Positions 60,721-64,000 of a stretch of 64,000 nucleotides of DNA are shown here, one piece after another. Made by a program: the position numbers and the translations under genes. Each line of letters starts with the position of its first letter. Position 1 is the first letter of the stretch. The notes beneath the pieces are model-generated. The model saw only the letters and a list, made by a program, of their open reading frames with translations. It had not been told where the DNA came from and made no database searches. Source of the DNA: CAIVPM01 sp964477265 (GTDB lineage Bacteria; Bacteroidota; Bacteroidia; Chitinophagales; Chitinophagaceae); contig CAYZDJ010000008.1 in assembly GCA_964477265.1 (NCBI GenBank), positions 1 to 64,000 on the forward strand, read 5' to 3'.

Positions 60721-63426
60721 ATGAAAAAAAATACTTCATTATACATATACCTGCTTATTCTTTTTTTTATAGTAAAAATAAGCAATGGCTTTTGCCAGAC
60801 ACAGTGCATTACTGCAGTAAACAGCATGTATTTTAGCACAGCAGGCACATATCTATTAGATTCAGGTAGTACCATTTCTCAAAGCTTTGTACCTACTTGC
60901 GATGGAAATTTAAGCAGTTTTTTATTTTGTTATAAAGTAATACCCAATGAAGGGATTAATCAGTATATTAACTTTCCAACTAATAGCAACGGCAATTCTA
61001 TTTTCAATATGAACTTAACTATTTATGAATTGCCTCCTAATAATTCTGAATGTTATCATAATTTATCATCATTAACTAAAATCTACGAATCACTTAATAT
61101 TGAAGTTCCCATTAATGCTGTTGGAAATAAAGGCTTTAAATACTTTACTGTAAATACACCAGAAGTTATACCATTATCATCTTCTAAAAACTACTGCTTT
61201 GTGATACAATTAACTGATGCATTTTGTAATGATCTTATGTCGCAAAAAGTTGCTAGAATGTCGAATGGTTCTACTGCGAATAAATATGATTATGCAGCAA
61301 AACAAGCACATATTTGTGAGATTCAGTTTGCAGTACAGTACATGCCAGGAAGTTATTATTGTAGAAATCTTTTTAATAGATCAAGAAAAAAAATAAGTGA
61401 TCCTATTATGAGTAGTGCTGAAAAAGCTAATGACATTAATTTGGCTATTGCAGTAAAAATTAATCCATTTTTACCCGACATTCAGGGCAAGAATATTTTG
61501 TGTCCAAAAACACGTATTAATCTTACCAACACCGAACCCAATGGCACTTGGTCTATCGATAATGCAAATATTGCAACCATTCAGCCTCAAAGTGATGGGT
61601 CTGTTAATGTTATACATACTACACTTACAAGCAAAGGTTTAGTAACCCTACGTTACACAACACCAAAAGGTACAACTACTAAACTTATTCGTGTGGTAAA
61701 TGACGAAAAACCCATTATTACCTCAAGCAGCTCCAATGAAAATCAACCTTGTCAAAACAACGGTTTTACAATTAAAGGTGTTGCTGTTAACAACCAAGCA
61801 TTGCAACTTGATGGTAAAAGTTGGGCAGAAATACCATCACATCCTGCATTAGGACTTACTAATACATTAACCTTAGAAGCATGGGTGTATTGTAGCGACC
61901 CCAAAGCACCACAATACATCATTTCTAAAGGAAATAACGACCAGGAAATGGGACATTACGGTTTATCATTATTTGATAATAAACTACAGTTCGTAATACA
62001 ATCACTGCCTGGATATGTTTTAAAATCGCCCATTACATTTACCAATGCAAAATGGCACCATGTTGCTGGTAGCTACGATGGCGATACTATGAGGTTGTAT
62101 ATTGATGGTGTGGAAGTAGCGAAAACAGCTTTACAAACAGCCATGATACCCAATAATCGTAACTTATATATAGGGCAGTTAGGTATGCATAAAAATTATT
62201 ATCAAGGTGGGCCAAATGGAGTTAAAATAACCGCTGACATTATTCCCTCTGACATTTTATATAGAATGAAAGGGCAAATTGATGAAGTACGTATTTGGAA
62301 TGTGTGCAGAACCTCGCAACAAATAAAAGATAGTATGTATAATACTGTGTATGCCAATAATACAGGACTTGTAGGCTATTACAAATTTAATGAACCCGAA
62401 AGTGCTGACCCAAAACTTGTATTAGATTATTCGGGTAGTAATAATGATGGAAAATTACACAGTGCATTGTCAACCACAACTTATGAAGATTTGCAAAACA
62501 TTACAGCACAAAAAGTACCAGCATCAATTAAATTTGGAGATTTTAGTTTTACATGGAGTAATGGCTCAACTATACCAATTTTGCAACCAACAGTTTCTGA
62601 TATTTATAAATATACAGTAATTGATAGTGCAAGTGGTTGTAGTGTCACATCGGATGCTACAGTTGTTAAAATGAATAGCTATGCTATTATAAGCAAAACT
62701 ATACCAGTGAATACCTCTATGCCTTACAACTACAACGAAAACAATATTAACCTAAAGTTTAATGCCAACGATTTTATTAATAATGTAGCCACAAAATCTT
62801 ACTCATCGTCTCCAACCGATGGTACTTGCCCAACAATAACCACTGTTACCATTTCAAAATTAGGCTGCCCAAGTGGGGGTAGTATAAGCATAAAAGAATA
62901 TGGCGGCACAAGTAGAAACCTAACCAACATAACAATATGTGATCAATTGCCTTATCAAATTGAAATTAAAGGATACATAGATCAAACAACTGGATCCGTT
63001 GCTAATAATCCAATTTGGGATGCTGCACCAGCTGATGCAATTTATTCTCTTGAATCGGGTATTACAAGTACAAGACCAGAATTTAAAACCTTAACCATAA
63101 ACAATGAAGGGACTGCGACAATAACGTATAGATATACATATAATGGTACAATGGATTGCTCTTTAACTTCAAAGATTACAGTTAAACCAGTTTCTATCAA
63201 TATTACTACTCCAACACCACTTAACACAAATGCAGTATTTACAGCAACACCTTCAGGAGGATTTTGGTCAAGTACAACAAGAACAGTAGCTGCTATAGAT
63301 CAAACTTCGGGTGTACTTACACGCAATTATGCTGGACAAACCAATATTGAATATAGAGTTGACAGCCTTGATGGAAAAACTTGTTTTAATCCAATAGTTA
63401 AAACAATACCTATTACATTACAATAA
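60721..63426 (+). CDS. Secreted LamG-type surface protein 2
   Basis: This protein of 901 residues has a signal peptide (1-24, GFCQ), so ATG 60721 was chosen over an upstream frame start. The N-terminal domain shares the SFVPTCDGNL motif with the preceding protein. An Ig/BIG_2-like stretch follows (SIDNANIATIQPQSDG), then a LamG domain (about 380-600: ALQLDGKSWAEIPSHPAL, LEAWVYCS, WHHVAGSYDG, IDEVRIWNVCRT). The C-terminal third is made of further beta-rich Ig-like repeats. It is probably displayed on the surface; ligand and partners are unknown. Confidence 0.75.
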   Translation: MKKNTSLYIYLLILFFIVKISNGFCQTQCITAVNSMYFSTAGTYLLDSGSTISQSFVPTCDGNLSSFLFCYKVIPNEGINQYINFPTNSNGNSIFNMNLTIYELPPNNSECYHNLSSLTKIYESLNIEVPINAVGNKGFKYFTVNTPEVIPLSSSKNYCFVIQLTDAFCNDLMSQKVARMSNGSTANKYDYAAKQAHICEIQFAVQYMPGSYYCRNLFNRSRKKISDPIMSSAEKANDINLAIAVKINPFLPDIQGKNILCPKTRINLTNTEPNGTWSIDNANIATIQPQSDGSVNVIHTTLTSKGLVTLRYTTPKGTTTKLIRVVNDEKPIITSSSSNENQPCQNNGFTIKGVAVNNQALQLDGKSWAEIPSHPALGLTNTLTLEAWVYCSDPKAPQYIISKGNNDQEMGHYGLSLFDNKLQFVIQSLPGYVLKSPITFTNAKWHHVAGSYDGDTMRLYIDGVEVAKTALQTAMIPNNRNLYIGQLGMHKNYYQGGPNGVKITADIIPSDILYRMKGQIDEVRIWNVCRTSQQIKDSMYNTVYANNTGLVGYYKFNEPESADPKLVLDYSGSNNDGKLHSALSTTTYEDLQNITAQKVPASIKFGDFSFTWSNGSTIPILQPTVSDIYKYTVIDSASGCSVTSDATVVKMNSYAIISKTIPVNTSMPYNYNENNINLKFNANDFINNVATKSYSSSPTDGTCPTITTVTISKLGCPSGGSISIKEYGGTSRNLTNITICDQLPYQIEIKGYIDQTTGSVANNPIWDAAPADAIYSLESGITSTRPEFKTLTINNEGTATITYRYTYNGTMDCSLTSKITVKPVSINITTPTPLNTNAVFTATPSGGFWSSTTRTVAAIDQTSGVLTRNYAGQTNIEYRVDSLDGKTCFNPIVKTIPITLQ

Positions 63427-63479
63427 TTTAAAAGTTATAAAGTTAAAATACGTAATACTAATAAAAACATTAATCCACT

Positions 63480-63487
63480 TAGCTTTG
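63480..63487 (+). promoter_or_regulatory. Bacteroidota -7 promoter box (TAGCTTTG) for rfbD
   Basis: An exact TAnnTTTG match lies 21 bp before the rfbD ATG. Confidence 0.45.
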
Positions 63488-63508
63488 TCTTTTTACTAAA
63501 AACAAACA

Positions 63509-64000
63509 ATGGCAAAACCTTTAATACTTGTAACAGGAAAAGATGGACAGCTTGGCTACGAATTAATACAATTGCAACAACAATTTGCAAACACATTTGA
63601 TTTTTTATTTATAGGGCGAAATGAAGTGGATTTAAGTGATGCAAGTATCATAAAAAATTTTATTGAACAATATCGACCAAAACATTTAATTAACTGTGCA
63701 GCATACACAGCAGTTGATAAAGCAGAAACTGAACAGGATTTGGCTTATGCAATAAATGCAACTGCACCTGAAACCATGGCAAAAGTTTGTAATGAGATTG
63801 GCTGCAAGTTCATTCACATTAGCACAGATTATGTTTTTGATGGAGAAAAAAAACAACCTTATTTACCAACAGATACTATCAATCCTTTAAACGTGTATGG
63901 TGCTTCAAAAGCAGCAGGCGAAAGGCTTGTAGCAGAAAAAAGCAATGATGCAATTATCATCAGAACATCTTGGGTATATTCTTCTCATGGCAAAAATTTT
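63509..64000 (+). CDS. rfbD: dTDP-4-dehydrorhamnose reductase, 3'-truncated by the window edge
   Basis: Only the first 164 residues are in the window. The Rossmann nucleotide-binding motif VTGKDGQLGYEL is at residues 9-20, the HISTDYVFDGEK segment is near 102, and the short-chain-dehydrogenase-type YGASK active-site motif is near 131. RfbD reduces dTDP-4-keto-L-rhamnose to dTDP-L-rhamnose for surface polysaccharide. Other rfb genes may lie just beyond the edge. Confidence 0.92.
   Translation, partial: MAKPLILVTGKDGQLGYELIQLQQQFANTFDFLFIGRNEVDLSDASIIKNFIEQYRPKHLINCAAYTAVDKAETEQDLAYAINATAPETMAKVCNEIGCKFIHISTDYVFDGEKKQPYLPTDTINPLNVYGASKAAGERLVAEKSNDAIIIRTSWVYSSHGKNF

Overview
The window looks like chromosomal DNA of a Bacteroidota bacterium, most likely of the Chitinophagaceae type. 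The sequence is AT-rich. Several intergenic regions carry the phylum's -7 promoter box (TAnnTTTG or TAnnTTCG), and strong purine-rich ribosome binding sites are largely missing. The gene content fits: a carboxypeptidase-regulatory/TonB-dependent receptor, a PorT-like barrel, a protein with a type IX secretion C-terminal domain, DUF4249 and YARHG proteins, a eukaryote-like IleRS and the futalosine menaquinone enzyme MqnE. No rRNA operon, CRISPR array, prophage, transposase or integrase was seen. This is largely a housekeeping region, and its novelty lies in repeats and small rearrangements.

Layout. 1-423 is gene-free and repetitive. 0.4-12.4 kb: uxaC, nadE, two tandem YARHG-type secreted paralogues, topA, a short fold-III arginine/ornithine-type decarboxylase, a membrane SRPBCC protein and an L-Ala-D/L-Glu-type epimerase. 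12.4-25.2 kb: a TonB-dependent receptor, PEP carboxylase, a DUF4419 protein, a trans-sulfuration-family PLP enzyme, phosphatidylserine decarboxylase, a tiny Cys/Lys-rich exported protein, a serine hydrolase, an outer-membrane barrel and mqnE. 25.3-31 kb: DUF3592, a K+ channel with an RCK domain, miaE, a small secreted unknown, queA, greA, a HIT protein and an RRM protein. 31-33.4 kb: uraD and uraH followed by a CitE/malate-synthase-like enzyme, probably purine (urate) catabolism. 33.7-41.3 kb: ileS, a DksA/TraR protein with a histone-like tail, folC, a DUF4249 lipoprotein and a small membrane protein. 41.4-45.2 kb: aromatic amino acid catabolism, with hmgA (tyrosine) and, convergently, an aminomuconate-semialdehyde-type dehydrogenase followed by a RidA deaminase (kynurenine branch). 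45.3-48.6 kb: an rfaE2-type adenylyltransferase, glgC and a GH13 amylase. 48.7-54.4 kb: a TlpA-like thioredoxin, trhO, a GDSL hydrolase, an unknown, a type IX-secreted protein and a GNAT. Then come initiator tRNA-Met, a TPR histidine kinase/LuxR response regulator pair, a PolX-like protein, two large LamG-type surface proteins and the start of rfbD, cut by the window edge.

The most unusual locus is 42.6-45.3 kb. A gene for a four-helix-bundle protein of the 23S rRNA intervening-sequence (IVP) family is fused in frame to ridA through a linker made of a heptamer repeat tract. A complementary copy of that tract lies just upstream of the fused gene, so inverted repeats bracket the IVP unit much as they bracket rRNA intervening sequences. 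The whole dehydrogenase/RidA operon is in turn bracketed by two inverted copies of a ~96-bp element. Its central hairpin shows a compensatory base-pair change between the copies, which argues for a selected structure.

Heptamer and other short repeats recur elsewhere: in the ileS leader, inside the ileS coding frame, and as dispersed intergenic elements. All functional assignments come from reading motifs by eye, with no database search.
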